Shown one piece after another: positions 9,618 to 17,624 of a DNA stretch of 64,000 nt. Numbering within the stretch: the first letter of the stretch is position 1; every line of letters starts with the position of its first letter. The position numbers and the translations under genes are program-made. Under the pieces are notes generated by a model. It was not told where the DNA came from. It saw nothing but the letters and a program-made list of their open reading frames with translations, and did no database searches. This DNA is from Chloroflexota bacterium (GTDB lineage: Bacteria; Chloroflexota; Anaerolineae; Promineifilales; Promineifilaceae), in the NCBI GenBank assembly GCA_017993775.1, contig JAGOMA010000003.1, forward strand, positions 124,001-188,000, in the 5' to 3' direction.

Positions 9618-9653
9618 TTGACACACTCCAGAGGCAATGCTATCATGCCCCTA
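9618..9653 (+). promoter_or_regulatory. Promoter of the pheST attenuator transcript
   Basis: Consensus -35 TTGACA (9618-9623), 17-bp spacer and -10 TATCAT (9641-9646). The predicted start near 9653 is only about 3 nt before the leader-peptide ATG, so the leader mRNA may be nearly leaderless. Confidence 0.8.
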
Positions 9654-9655
9654 CG

Positions 9656-9748
9656 ATGAACCAACTTTCACAGGCACGATTTTTTAGCTTTTTCTTTTTT
9701 ACGAACACCGTTCACGCCGCGTGCGCGAAAGGGGTTGTTTCTGTCTGA
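9656..9748 (+). CDS. Phe-rich leader peptide of the pheST attenuator (30 aa)
   Basis: A 30-codon frame from ATG 9656 to TGA 9746-9748 contains RFFSFFFF, six Phe codons in seven positions (9680-9700). This is the arrangement of regulatory leader peptides such as pheM/pheL in enterobacteria: translation monitors charged tRNA-Phe. It lies between a consensus promoter and a terminator in front of pheS, the gene it should control. The peptide itself probably has no further function. Confidence 0.85.
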   Translation: MNQLSQARFFSFFFFTNTVHAACAKGVVSV

Positions 9749-9814
9749 GAATGAGCACACACAACCACCTGACTTAAAAGACGCGGCCTTAAAACCCGCG
9801 TCTTTTTTATTTTA
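9716..9814 (+). terminator. Attenuator: terminator with competing antiterminator, upstream of pheS
   Basis: Terminator stem AAAAGACGCGG (9776-9786) with CCGCGTCTTTT (9796-9806), followed by a T-rich tract. GCCGCGT at 9716-9722 inside the leader frame is perfectly complementary to ACGCGGC at 9781-9787, the left arm of the terminator, giving an antiterminator. A ribosome stalled at the Phe codons leaves 9716-9722 free; one that reaches the stop codon covers or passes it. A further stem GGTTGT (9733-9738)/ACAACC (9761-9766) may act as pause or anti-antiterminator. Confidence 0.8.
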
Positions 9815-9905
9815 TCGGGATTATGATATGCTTCCCCGTCGGGAAGGCCCCGTCTGGAGAACCAACCTACAAACGAGTGAACAAACCAACCTCAGGAAGT
9901 GGCTT

Positions 9906-10931
9906 ATGCTTGCACAATTAGATGAACTTTATGCCCAATCGCTGGATTCTCTGGCAACGGCCGTGAATACGGCCGTACTCGACGCCTGGTACAAAGACAC
10001 CCTCGGTCGCAAAGGCAGCATCTACCTGCTCACCCGCCAGGTCGGCCAACTGCCTGCCGCAGAGCGCCCCGCCTTCGGCCAGCGCGTCAACGCCGTCAAA
10101 CAAGAACTGGAAACCGCCTACGAAGCCCGGCTGGCCGAACTCAAAGCCGCCGAACTTCAGGCCGAAATGATGGCGTCGGCCATCGACGTCACCCTGCCCG
10201 GACGCAAACAGTGGCGCGGCGGACTGCACGTCGCCACCCAAACCCTGCGCGAAATCTACCGCATCTGGGGCGACATGGGCTTCCAGGTCTACCGCAGCCG
10301 CGATGTGGAAACGGACGAATACAACTTCGAACTGCTCAACATCCCGCCCCACCACCCCGCCCGCGACATGTGGGACACCTTTCACACCACTACCCCCGGC
10401 GTCATCCTGCGCACGCACACCAGCCCCGGTCAGGTCCACGCCATGCACGAATACTATCCGGAACCCATCCGCGTTATTTTGCCCGGCATGTGTTACCGCT
10501 ACGAGCAAATCACCGCCCGCAGCGAGCTGCAATTTCACCAGGTGGAAGGGTTGGCCGTCGGCAAAAACATCAGCATGGCCGACCTGAAAGGCACGCTGAC
10601 CGATTTTGCCCGCCGCATGTTTGGCGCCGAGCGACAGGTACGCTTCCGCGCCAACTATTTCCCCTTCACGGAACCCAGTGCCGAAATGGACGTGGAGTGC
10701 ATCATCTGCGGCGGCGATGGCTGCAACGTCTGCAAATACACCGGCTGGGTAGAAATCTTGGGCTGCGGCATGGTTCATCCAACGGTGCTGCGCAATGGCG
10801 GGTATGATCCGGCCATCTACTCCGGTTTCGCTTTTGGCATGGGGCCGGAACGCATCGCCATGCTCAAATACCGCATCGACGACATTCGCTACTTCTGGGG
10901 CAACGATTTACGCTTTCTGGAGCAGTTCTAA
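9906..10931 (+). CDS. pheS: Phenylalanyl-tRNA synthetase alpha subunit
   Basis: Catalytic subunit of the heterotetrameric enzyme that charges tRNA-Phe. 341 aa with an N-terminal coiled coil, then class II motifs: motif 2 region YRYEQITARSELQFHQVEGL and motif 3 region GFAFGMGPERIAML. A Cys cluster (ECIICGGDGCNVC) lies between them. The open frame reaches back to 9735, but the ATG at 9906 has AGGAAGTG just upstream and gives the usual N-terminus and length. pheT follows after 64 bp; the leader attenuator is upstream. Confidence 0.97.
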   Translation: MLAQLDELYAQSLDSLATAVNTAVLDAWYKDTLGRKGSIYLLTRQVGQLPAAERPAFGQRVNAVKQELETAYEARLAELKAAELQAEMMASAIDVTLPGRKQWRGGLHVATQTLREIYRIWGDMGFQVYRSRDVETDEYNFELLNIPPHHPARDMWDTFHTTTPGVILRTHTSPGQVHAMHEYYPEPIRVILPGMCYRYEQITARSELQFHQVEGLAVGKNISMADLKGTLTDFARRMFGAERQVRFRANYFPFTEPSAEMDVECIICGGDGCNVCKYTGWVEILGCGMVHPTVLRNGGYDPAIYSGFAFGMGPERIAMLKYRIDDIRYFWGNDLRFLEQF

Positions 10932-10995
10932 CAGTCAATAGAGGATTCCTCCACTATCACCTGTCAACTACCAACCACCAACTTCGGAGACCAAC

Positions 10996-13530
10996 ATGCT
11001 AGTACCTATTTCATGGCTTAAAGATTACGTAGACATTTCCATGTCCCCCGCTGAATTGGCAGACATGCTGACCATTGCCGGACTGGAAGTCGAAGGCGTC
11101 GACTACATTGGCATTCCTGGCGGACGCGACAAAAACCGGCTCGTTTGGGACCGCGACAAACTTGTGATCGGCCAGATTTTGCAGGTGGAGCAGCATCCCA
11201 ACGCCGACCGCCTGGTCCTGGCCACCGTCGAATATGGCGGCGACGAAACGGAAGTAACCGTGACCGGCGCGCCCAACTTGTTCCAATACCTGGGCCAGGG
11301 CGACCTCAGCCACCTGAAGCTCTATTCGCCGTTTGCCATGGAAGGCACGGAGTTGTATGACGGCCACAAAGAGGGGCAGGTGAAGATGGTGCTGAAGGGA
11401 CGGCCGTTACGCGGCATCCACAATCGCTGCATGTTGTGCTCCGAAAAAGAACTCGGCCTCAGCGACGACCACGAAGGCATCATGATCCTGACCGGCGATT
11501 ATACGCCCGGCACACCCTTGCAGGATGTCCTTGGCGACGCCGTTATCAGCATCGACATCATCCCCAACATCGCCCGCTGCGCCTCCATCGTCGGCGTGGC
11601 CCGCGAAGTGGCTGCCCTGACCGGTCAGAAGGTGCGTTATCCCAGCTACGATGTGGTCATGGAAGGCCCATCTGTCGCCGGCAAAGTGCAAATCAGCACC
11701 GACCACCCCGACCTGAACCCGCGTTTCACCGCCATGATCATTTCCGGCGTCAGCCAAAAACCCAGCCCGGAGTGGATGCAGCGCCGCCTGAAGCTGGCCG
11801 GGCAGCGCCCCATCAACGTGGTTGTCGACATCAGCAACTACGTCATGCTGGAAATGGGCGAACCGAACCACACCTTCGACTACGACTTCCTGCGCCGCCG
11901 CGCCGACCAATATAACGGCCCTGATGGCCCCACCCACATCATCACCCGCCTGCCAAAAGAGGGCGAAACGGTCACCACACTGGATGGCGTGAAGCGCGAA
12001 CTGCCGGAAACCACCATTCTGGTCACCGATCCGGCCGGGGCGCTGAGTCTGGGCGGCATCATGGGCGGCGAAGAGAGCGAAATCAGCCCCGCCACCACCA
12101 ACGTCCTGCTGGAAGCCGCGGCCTGGAATTTCATCAACATTCGCCGCTCCACCACCTTGTTAAAAATCAACAGCGAAGCTGGCTTCCGGTTCAGCCGCGG
12201 CGTGCATCCCAGCCAATCCATTTTGGGCGCAAGGCGCGCCGCCGAACTGCTGCGGCAGTTGGCCGGCGGCACGGTCTGGCAGGGCATCATCGACTATTAC
12301 CCGAATCCACCGGAAGTGGCGCCTATTCGGTTAACGGCCGTGGAAGTCAAACGTCTTGGCGGCATCGACCTCACCAACACCCAAATCAAAGAAATGCTGG
12401 CAGCCCTGGAATTCACCGTAGAAGATCAGGGTGACGCGCTGTTGGTCACCAGCCCGGACTTCCGCCTGGACATCACCGGCACGCACGATCTGGTCGAAGA
12501 AGTGTGCCGCATGTACGGCTACGACCGGCTGCCTTCCATTGAAATGGGCGACACACTGCCGCCACAGCGCAGCAACGCCCGCCTGGAACAAGAGGAGCGC
12601 GTCAAGGACATTTTGGTCAAGCAAGGCTTGCAAGAAATCATCTCCTACCGCCTGACGACGCCTGAGCGCGAGGCGAAACTACTGCCGCCCGGCGTCGGCA
12701 CGCTGCCCGACGACCGGCCCTATGTCACCCTGGCGAATCCCATCACGGTTGATCGGGTGACGATGCGCCACAGCGTGCTGGCTTCGGTGCTGGAAACAAC
12801 CGCCGCCAACAGCCGCTTCAAAAGCCACATCGCCTTGTTTGAGATTGGCCTCATTTACCTGGCTTCCGAAGAAGGCGTTTTGCCCGACGAATTGGGACGA
12901 TTGGCGCTGGTCCTTACCGGCCCGCAGCAAAAATTCTTTTGGCAAAACGGCGGCGACAGCGCGGCGCTGGATTTCTATGATTTGAAGGGCGTCGTTGAGG
13001 GCTTGATTGGCGCATTGCACATCGACAACTTCAGCGTGGAAGCCGCCGAGCATCCCACGTTCCGACCGGGGCGCACCGCTCGCCTGCTTTTGGGCGAAAA
13101 ACAGCTTGGCCTGATGGGTGAAATTCACCCGTTGGTTGTAGAGGCGTTTGACGTGCGTAATGGGTACCCGGTCCTGGGGTTGGAATTGGACCTGGAACTG
13201 CTCCTGGCGGCCATCCCGCCCTGGCATCACATTGACCCGGTGACGAACTATCCGGCCATCCTGGAGGATGTGGCCCTGGTGGTCGATCGTGTGACTACGG
13301 CCGTGCAGGTGGAAGAACAAATTCGCCTGGCCGGTGGTTATCTGCTGAAGGCGGTGGAATTATTCGACGTGTACGAAGGTCAGCAGGTAGGGTCGGGCAA
13401 GAAGAGCCTGGCTTATCACCTGACCTTCCAATCGCCGAGCAAAACGCTGACCGACAAGGACGTGAAGAAGCAGCGGCAGCGCATTGTGCAGCAGTTGGAG
13501 CGCAACTTGGGCGCGCGCCTGCGCGACTAA
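10996..13530 (+). CDS. pheT: Phenylalanyl-tRNA synthetase beta subunit
   Basis: 844 aa, somewhat longer than the usual 800. Order of domains: N-terminal region, tRNA-binding OB fold (about 45-200, VEQHPNADRLVLATV), B3/B4 editing domain (about 220-400), B5 (about 420-500, ending DLVEEVCRMYGYDRLP), inactive catalytic-like core, and C-terminal anticodon-binding FDX-ACB domain (from about 750, YPAILEDVALVVD to the end). It contributes tRNA binding and mischarge editing. It is co-transcribed with pheS and ends before a strong terminator. Confidence 0.97.
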   Translation: MLVPISWLKDYVDISMSPAELADMLTIAGLEVEGVDYIGIPGGRDKNRLVWDRDKLVIGQILQVEQHPNADRLVLATVEYGGDETEVTVTGAPNLFQYLGQGDLSHLKLYSPFAMEGTELYDGHKEGQVKMVLKGRPLRGIHNRCMLCSEKELGLSDDHEGIMILTGDYTPGTPLQDVLGDAVISIDIIPNIARCASIVGVAREVAALTGQKVRYPSYDVVMEGPSVAGKVQISTDHPDLNPRFTAMIISGVSQKPSPEWMQRRLKLAGQRPINVVVDISNYVMLEMGEPNHTFDYDFLRRRADQYNGPDGPTHIITRLPKEGETVTTLDGVKRELPETTILVTDPAGALSLGGIMGGEESEISPATTNVLLEAAAWNFINIRRSTTLLKINSEAGFRFSRGVHPSQSILGARRAAELLRQLAGGTVWQGIIDYYPNPPEVAPIRLTAVEVKRLGGIDLTNTQIKEMLAALEFTVEDQGDALLVTSPDFRLDITGTHDLVEEVCRMYGYDRLPSIEMGDTLPPQRSNARLEQEERVKDILVKQGLQEIISYRLTTPEREAKLLPPGVGTLPDDRPYVTLANPITVDRVTMRHSVLASVLETTAANSRFKSHIALFEIGLIYLASEEGVLPDELGRLALVLTGPQQKFFWQNGGDSAALDFYDLKGVVEGLIGALHIDNFSVEAAEHPTFRPGRTARLLLGEKQLGLMGEIHPLVVEAFDVRNGYPVLGLELDLELLLAAIPPWHHIDPVTNYPAILEDVALVVDRVTTAVQVEEQIRLAGGYLLKAVELFDVYEGQQVGSGKKSLAYHLTFQSPSKTLTDKDVKKQRQRIVQQLERNLGARLRD

Positions 13531-13552
13531 ATTTAGCTTACTGATTTAGCGA

Positions 13553-13592
13553 GGGGCAAAACGGCCGTTCCGCCGTTTTGCCCCTTTTTTTT
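13553..13592 (+). terminator. Rho-independent terminator of pheST
   Basis: 12-bp perfect stem GGGGCAAAACGG (13553-13564) with CCGTTTTGCCCC (13573-13584), followed by eight T. The dispersed octamer ACGGCCGT forms the upper stem and loop. Confidence 0.93.
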
Positions 13593-13637
13593 GCCTACCG
13601 GCTTTTATACAAACCATACAAATAACGGCCGTGTTTA

Positions 13638-13678
13638 TTGACATGTATAACCACGCATGATATAGTTGATGCATCAAC
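13638..13678 (+). promoter_or_regulatory. Promoter with overlapping MarR-type operator
   Basis: Consensus -35 TTGACA (13638-13643), 17-bp spacer, -10 TATAGT (13661-13666). A perfect 14-bp palindrome GTTGATGCATCAAC (13665-13678) overlaps the end of the -10 box and the start site, where a bound MarR dimer would block transcription. The next gene encodes a MarR regulator, so autoregulation of the sugar operon is the simplest reading. Confidence 0.75.
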
Positions 13679-13729
13679 AGTTGAGGCCGCAACTAAATTA
13701 CCCTAAACGGTCTGACTATATCGAACTAT

Positions 13730-14173
13730 ATGTCTGAAACCACCGATATCTATAGCCTGCTAAAAGACATATTCTTTTTATTAGATGATGGCGATCGTCG
13801 TCTGTTTGGCGGGTATAACCTGAGTGTCTCTCGCTTCTACATTCTCTGGCATCTGGGTAATGAGCCGGGGATTTCTTCGCGCCGATTAAGCGAACTCATG
13901 ATTTGTGACAAAAGCAATATCACTCGTCTAACCAAAGGGTTGGAGGCTGATGGATTTGTGACGCGGCAGCCGCATGAATCAGACGGCCGTGCGCTGCGCC
14001 TTTTTCTGACGGAAGAAGGGGAGTCCGTGCGCCAAAAAGCGTTAGAATCTCATCTGGCCTATAACGAGCAGCGGTTTAACTGCTTTTCCATCAATGAGCA
14101 GCACTCTTTACAAGAACAACTCCTGGGCCTGAAAGAATCTCTTTTTGGCCAATTGTATGAACAGCCTGCATAA
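13730..14173 (+). CDS. MarR-family transcriptional regulator
   Basis: 147-aa winged-helix dimeric regulator. The DNA-binding part is seen at about residues 45-100 (RRLSELMICDKSNITRLTKGLEADG), followed by the wing motif with ESDGRALRLFLT. It is the first gene of the sugar-uptake and glycosidase operon and lies about 50 bp after a promoter covered by a 14-bp palindrome. The MarR fold usually responds to a small ligand; here a sugar or a redox/phenolic signal is possible, but nothing in the sequence decides it. Confidence 0.9.
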   Translation: MSETTDIYSLLKDIFFLLDDGDRRLFGGYNLSVSRFYILWHLGNEPGISSRRLSELMICDKSNITRLTKGLEADGFVTRQPHESDGRALRLFLTEEGESVRQKALESHLAYNEQRFNCFSINEQHSLQEQLLGLKESLFGQLYEQPA

Positions 14174-14182
14174 GCTGAAGTC

Positions 14183-15589
14183 ATGAATTTCCAAACCACG
14201 CAGTCAGTTGGTCCACAAATTTTACCAGCGAAACCAGACTGTATCAGGTTGTGGGTTTTTGTATGGGTGCTTTTTTGGGGGCTGACCGCCTGTCAGAAAA
14301 ACGAGACGCAGCCGCTGCCTACGCTCAATCCCGTGGCACAGATAGTGGTAGCCGAAACGCCAGCGTCAGACAGCGCAGTGGTGGATGGGATAGCGGTCGC
14401 AGCGACAGAAGAGCCTGTTTTAGTCAGCGATGATCGGCCTGTCATTTCTGTTTGGCATCAGTGGCAGGGTGAGTTAGCGGACGTGCTTATGGCTGGTATT
14501 GCGGCCTATGAATCTCAGCAGCCGGGTGTAAACGTGGAAGCTGTTTATCAAGAAAACTTATTGGATGCAGTGACAACGGCCGTTCCCACTGGCGAAGGCC
14601 CCGATGTGTTTTTGATGAGTCAGGATTCGCTGGGCACATTTGCTGCCTCCGGACTTATCGCCCCGCTGCCTGCCCCATTCGACCCCGCCTATCTGGACGA
14701 AACCTTCAACCCTGCCGCGGCCGCCGCTGTGCAGTGGCAAAATGAGGTTTGGGGAATCCCACTCTTCCAGCAAGGCATTGCCCTCATTTACAACAAAGCC
14801 CTAAACGTTGAATCGTTAATCCCCCAAGACCCAACCAACTTCGACCAACTTCTGGCAAGCGCCATCACCTACCACCAAAACAATCCAGACAAATATTTGG
14901 TCTGTAACCCCAGTCTGACGGCCGTATCGCCAGACGTTTACCATGCGGCGCCAATTCTTTTGGGCTTCAACCCTGCCGCCGATGCTCGTTTCATCGACGA
15001 TTGGGGCAACGTGCGCATCAACACGCCAGAGTATCAGGCGGCGGCAGCCTGGATGAAGGAATTATCCCTGGTTTCGCCGCCCGATCCCAGCTATGAAGCC
15101 TGCCAGGAAGGACTCCTCGCCGGACAAGTTGTTTCCTGGTGGACAGGGCCTTGGGCATTAGACGCCCTGCGTGAAGCAGGTGTCGACTATGGCATTCAGG
15201 GATTTGGACGGCCGTATGTCCACGTTACCGGCCTGTTTATGGGAGCCAACGCGGCCGATCGCGGTCACGCTGAAGCGGCGGCCGATTTTATAGCCTTTTG
15301 GAGCGCGCCGGCACAGCAAACGCAGGTGGCGCTGGCGGCCAACAACCCGCCGGCCAGTCTTCAGGCGCTGGAATCGCCCGAAATACAAGGCAAATGGGCG
15401 CTGTCAGCTTTTGGTCAGGCGCTGGCCAATGGCGTCCCCTTCCCCGCATCCCCATTGGCCGATGCCCAGTGGATGCCGTTGGGTGAAGCCATGGAGTCGA
15501 TTTTAAGTGGTGGACAATCACCAGAGGCAGCTTTAGCGGCAGCGGAAACGGCCGTAGCACAAACCATTACGGCCGTGCAAAAACCATAG
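14183..15589 (+). CDS. Sugar ABC transporter substrate-binding lipoprotein (family 1)
   Basis: 468-aa extracytoplasmic binding protein. A hydrophobic leader ends in GLTACQKN, a lipobox, so it should be membrane-tethered. The mature part has the family 1 (MalE-type) pattern: VISVWHQWQGE, VPTGEGPDVFLMSQD, WGIPLFQQGIALIYNKAL and WWTGPWALDALREAGVDYG. It starts 9 bp after marR. A second binding protein of the same class follows at 15833, so the operon may accept two kinds of oligosaccharide, or this copy may serve as a sensor. It lacks the C-terminal starch-like domain of its neighbour. Confidence 0.85.
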   Translation: MNFQTTQSVGPQILPAKPDCIRLWVFVWVLFWGLTACQKNETQPLPTLNPVAQIVVAETPASDSAVVDGIAVAATEEPVLVSDDRPVISVWHQWQGELADVLMAGIAAYESQQPGVNVEAVYQENLLDAVTTAVPTGEGPDVFLMSQDSLGTFAASGLIAPLPAPFDPAYLDETFNPAAAAAVQWQNEVWGIPLFQQGIALIYNKALNVESLIPQDPTNFDQLLASAITYHQNNPDKYLVCNPSLTAVSPDVYHAAPILLGFNPAADARFIDDWGNVRINTPEYQAAAAWMKELSLVSPPDPSYEACQEGLLAGQVVSWWTGPWALDALREAGVDYGIQGFGRPYVHVTGLFMGANAADRGHAEAAADFIAFWSAPAQQTQVALAANNPPASLQALESPEIQGKWALSAFGQALANGVPFPASPLADAQWMPLGEAMESILSGGQSPEAALAAAETAVAQTITAVQKP

Positions 15590-15832
15590 GCAAAAAAACA
15601 TCTTTGTGTTTATAATCGTTTGCGAAACAAGCTTTCACTCGCTAGCGCCACAAACAAGAAGCTTTGTAGCAAACTGTATAACGAGTAACGTCTACCAAGT
15701 AGCCTAACTGTGCTCAGCAATAATATGAAGGGAGGTGATGCTCAACAAGAAACGCCTTACAAAACTAACGCCTTACATAGTTGTTACCTTTAAATAAAAA
15801 AACCATAAACTCAATATTGGAGGAGAAACCCA
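15590..15832 (+). promoter_or_regulatory. 243-bp leader region between the two binding-protein genes
   Basis: Contains a TATAAT at 15611-15616 followed by GAAACAAGCTTTC (15624-15636), an imperfect palindrome of LacI/CcpA style, suggesting a second promoter for malEFG. Further on, GGAGGTGATG (15731-15740) is a strong ribosome-binding sequence, but the ATG inside it (19-codon frame ending at 15797) is too close to be well placed. AACGCCTTACA is repeated directly at 15751 and 15767. No clear terminator. All of this is weak evidence. Confidence 0.35.
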
Positions 15833-17494
15833 ATGAACAAAAAATGGTATTTGCTTTTAGTTTTAGCTTTATTAGCTGCTCTGGCCTTAGTAGCCTGTGG
15901 CGGCGGAACCACAGAAACGGCCGTCGAACCCACCGCAGCTCCCGTTGAAGAACCGGCCGCAACCGAAGCCGCCCCGGCCGAAGAAGTTGCCGCCCCCACC
16001 GAAGCGCCGACCGAAGCTCCGGCCGAAGTTGTCGAACCCACTGCCGAACCAGTTGCAGAAGCAACCGAAGCTCCGGCCGTCGTCGAACCAGCCGGAACCC
16101 TGCGCATCTGGGCCGATGACACCCGCGCCCCGATCCTGCAAGACCTGGCCGACGAAGTACTCGCCGCCTACAACCTCGAACTCGTTGTCGAATTGAAATC
16201 TGCTATTCGTGACGACTTCCAGGTTGCCGCCCCCCTGGGCGAAGGCCCCGACATCATCGTCATCGCCCACGATCAGGCCGGCACGCTGGTCGACAACGGC
16301 CTCCTGGCCCCAGTTGACCTCGGCGACAAAGTTGCCGACTTCGCCCCGAAAGCTTTGGAAGCCTGCACCTTCGACGGCGCATTGTACTGCGTCCCCTACG
16401 CCACCGAAAACATGGCCTTCTTCTACAACACCGACCTCGTAGAAACCGCTCCCACCACTTGGGACGAGGTTCTCTCTGCCGGTCAAGCCTTGGTCGCCGA
16501 CGGCACAACCACGTACGTCATGGCTGTCTCCGGCACCACCTATGATGCCTACCCGCTCTACACCTCCCTTGGTGGTTACATTTTCGGTAAAGACGCCGAT
16601 GGCAACTGGGATCCCCAGGACCTGGGCGTTGACAGCGAAGGTATGATCGCTGGTGTGCAGTGGTTGGCCGATGGCGTCGCCAATGGCGATTTGCCGGCCG
16701 ATTGGGACTGGGCCAACAACCATGCTCTCTTCGAGACTGGCGAAGCCCCCTTCATCATGGCTGGCCCCTGGGCGCTCAGCCGTTTCCGTGAATCCGGTGT
16801 ACCTTACGCCATTTCTAACTTCCCCGACGGTGGTTACCCCTTCGCTGGTACCCAAGGCTTCTTCATCAGCGCGCAGAGCGAAAACGTTCTGTTAGCCCAG
16901 GCTTTCCTGAGCGAATTCATTGCTAACACCGACACCCAATTGGCTCTGTATGAAGTTGGCCAACGCCCGCCGGCATACCTGCCTGCTCTGGCCGAAATTG
17001 ACGACCCCGATCTGGTTGCCATGGCTGCCGCTGGTGAAAATGCCACCATGATGCCCGCCATTCCGGCTATGGGCTCTGTCTGGGGTAATTGGAACGACGG
17101 TGTTGTCCTGGCTCGCGACGGAAAACAAGACGCACAAACCGCCATGACCGAAGCCGCCACGAAAATCCGCGACCTGATCGCCAACCCGCTAACCGGTATG
17201 GTGAACGTACCTGGCTCTTACCAGGCGCAAGCTGGTTGCCCTGGCGATTGGCAGCCCGAATGTGCTGTCACCGCTATGACCATGGGTGATGATGGCCTGT
17301 ACGCCAGCGGTCCCTTCAGCCTCAAAGCCGGCGACTACGAAGTTAAAGTTGCCCTGGATGGCTCCTGGACCACCAACTACGGCGTCGACGGCGCGCCCGA
17401 TGGCGACAACTACAAGTTCAGCCTGACCGCCGATGGCGATGTATCTTTCGTCTACGATCCGGCCACTAACCTGCTCGAGATCGTTCTGCCCTAA
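15833..17494 (+). CDS. malE: Maltodextrin-binding lipoprotein with C-terminal X25-like starch module
   Basis: 553-aa binding protein for an ABC importer. Lipobox LALVACGGG (Cys22), then about 65 residues of Pro/Ala/Glu/Thr linker, then the MalE fold (LRIWADDTRAPILQDLADE, ATENMAFFYNTDLV, AGPWALSRFRESGVPYAISNFP, NARPP-type YEVGQRPPAYLPAL). Residues about 461-553 form an extra module with GDWQPE, SGPFSLKAGDYEVKVALDG and SWTTNYGVDG, the pattern of X25 modules found in pullulanases, which bind or support binding of alpha-glucans. A typical MalE ends before this. A strong ribosome-binding site (GGAGGAGAAA) precedes the ATG. A terminator follows the gene, so it is probably made in excess over malF and malG. 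Confidence 0.88.
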   Translation: MNKKWYLLLVLALLAALALVACGGGTTETAVEPTAAPVEEPAATEAAPAEEVAAPTEAPTEAPAEVVEPTAEPVAEATEAPAVVEPAGTLRIWADDTRAPILQDLADEVLAAYNLELVVELKSAIRDDFQVAAPLGEGPDIIVIAHDQAGTLVDNGLLAPVDLGDKVADFAPKALEACTFDGALYCVPYATENMAFFYNTDLVETAPTTWDEVLSAGQALVADGTTTYVMAVSGTTYDAYPLYTSLGGYIFGKDADGNWDPQDLGVDSEGMIAGVQWLADGVANGDLPADWDWANNHALFETGEAPFIMAGPWALSRFRESGVPYAISNFPDGGYPFAGTQGFFISAQSENVLLAQAFLSEFIANTDTQLALYEVGQRPPAYLPALAEIDDPDLVAMAAAGENATMMPAIPAMGSVWGNWNDGVVLARDGKQDAQTAMTEAATKIRDLIANPLTGMVNVPGSYQAQAGCPGDWQPECAVTAMTMGDDGLYASGPFSLKAGDYEVKVALDGSWTTNYGVDGAPDGDNYKFSLTADGDVSFVYDPATNLLEIVLP

Positions 17495-17509
17495 ATAACC
17501 ACGTAACAA

Positions 17510-17548
17510 AAAGACCGGGAGGCACGAAAGTGTTTCCCGGTTTTTTTA
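17510..17548 (+). terminator. Terminator or attenuator between malE and malF
   Basis: Stem AAGACCGGGA with TCCCGG, an inner CAC/GTG pairing and a GAAA tetraloop, then seven T. Its place between the binding protein and the permease genes fits partial read-through that lowers permease expression. Confidence 0.8.
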
Positions 17549-17624
17549 TATACAGAATAGACAAAACTGATTGCTAGACAGTTTCATACATTCTTTCTTT
17601 TTTTAAGAATCCAGGAGGCATGCC

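Noticed and set aside
9735-9905. Upstream TTG extension of pheS
   Set aside because: It would translate the attenuator terminator; the ATG at 9906 has a clear ribosome-binding site and gives normal PheS length.
15738-15797. 19-codon frame with a strong ribosome-binding sequence before malE
   Set aside because: The GGAGG is only two bases from the ATG, too close for normal initiation, and the peptide shows no regulatory codon run. Kept only as a note in the leader region.
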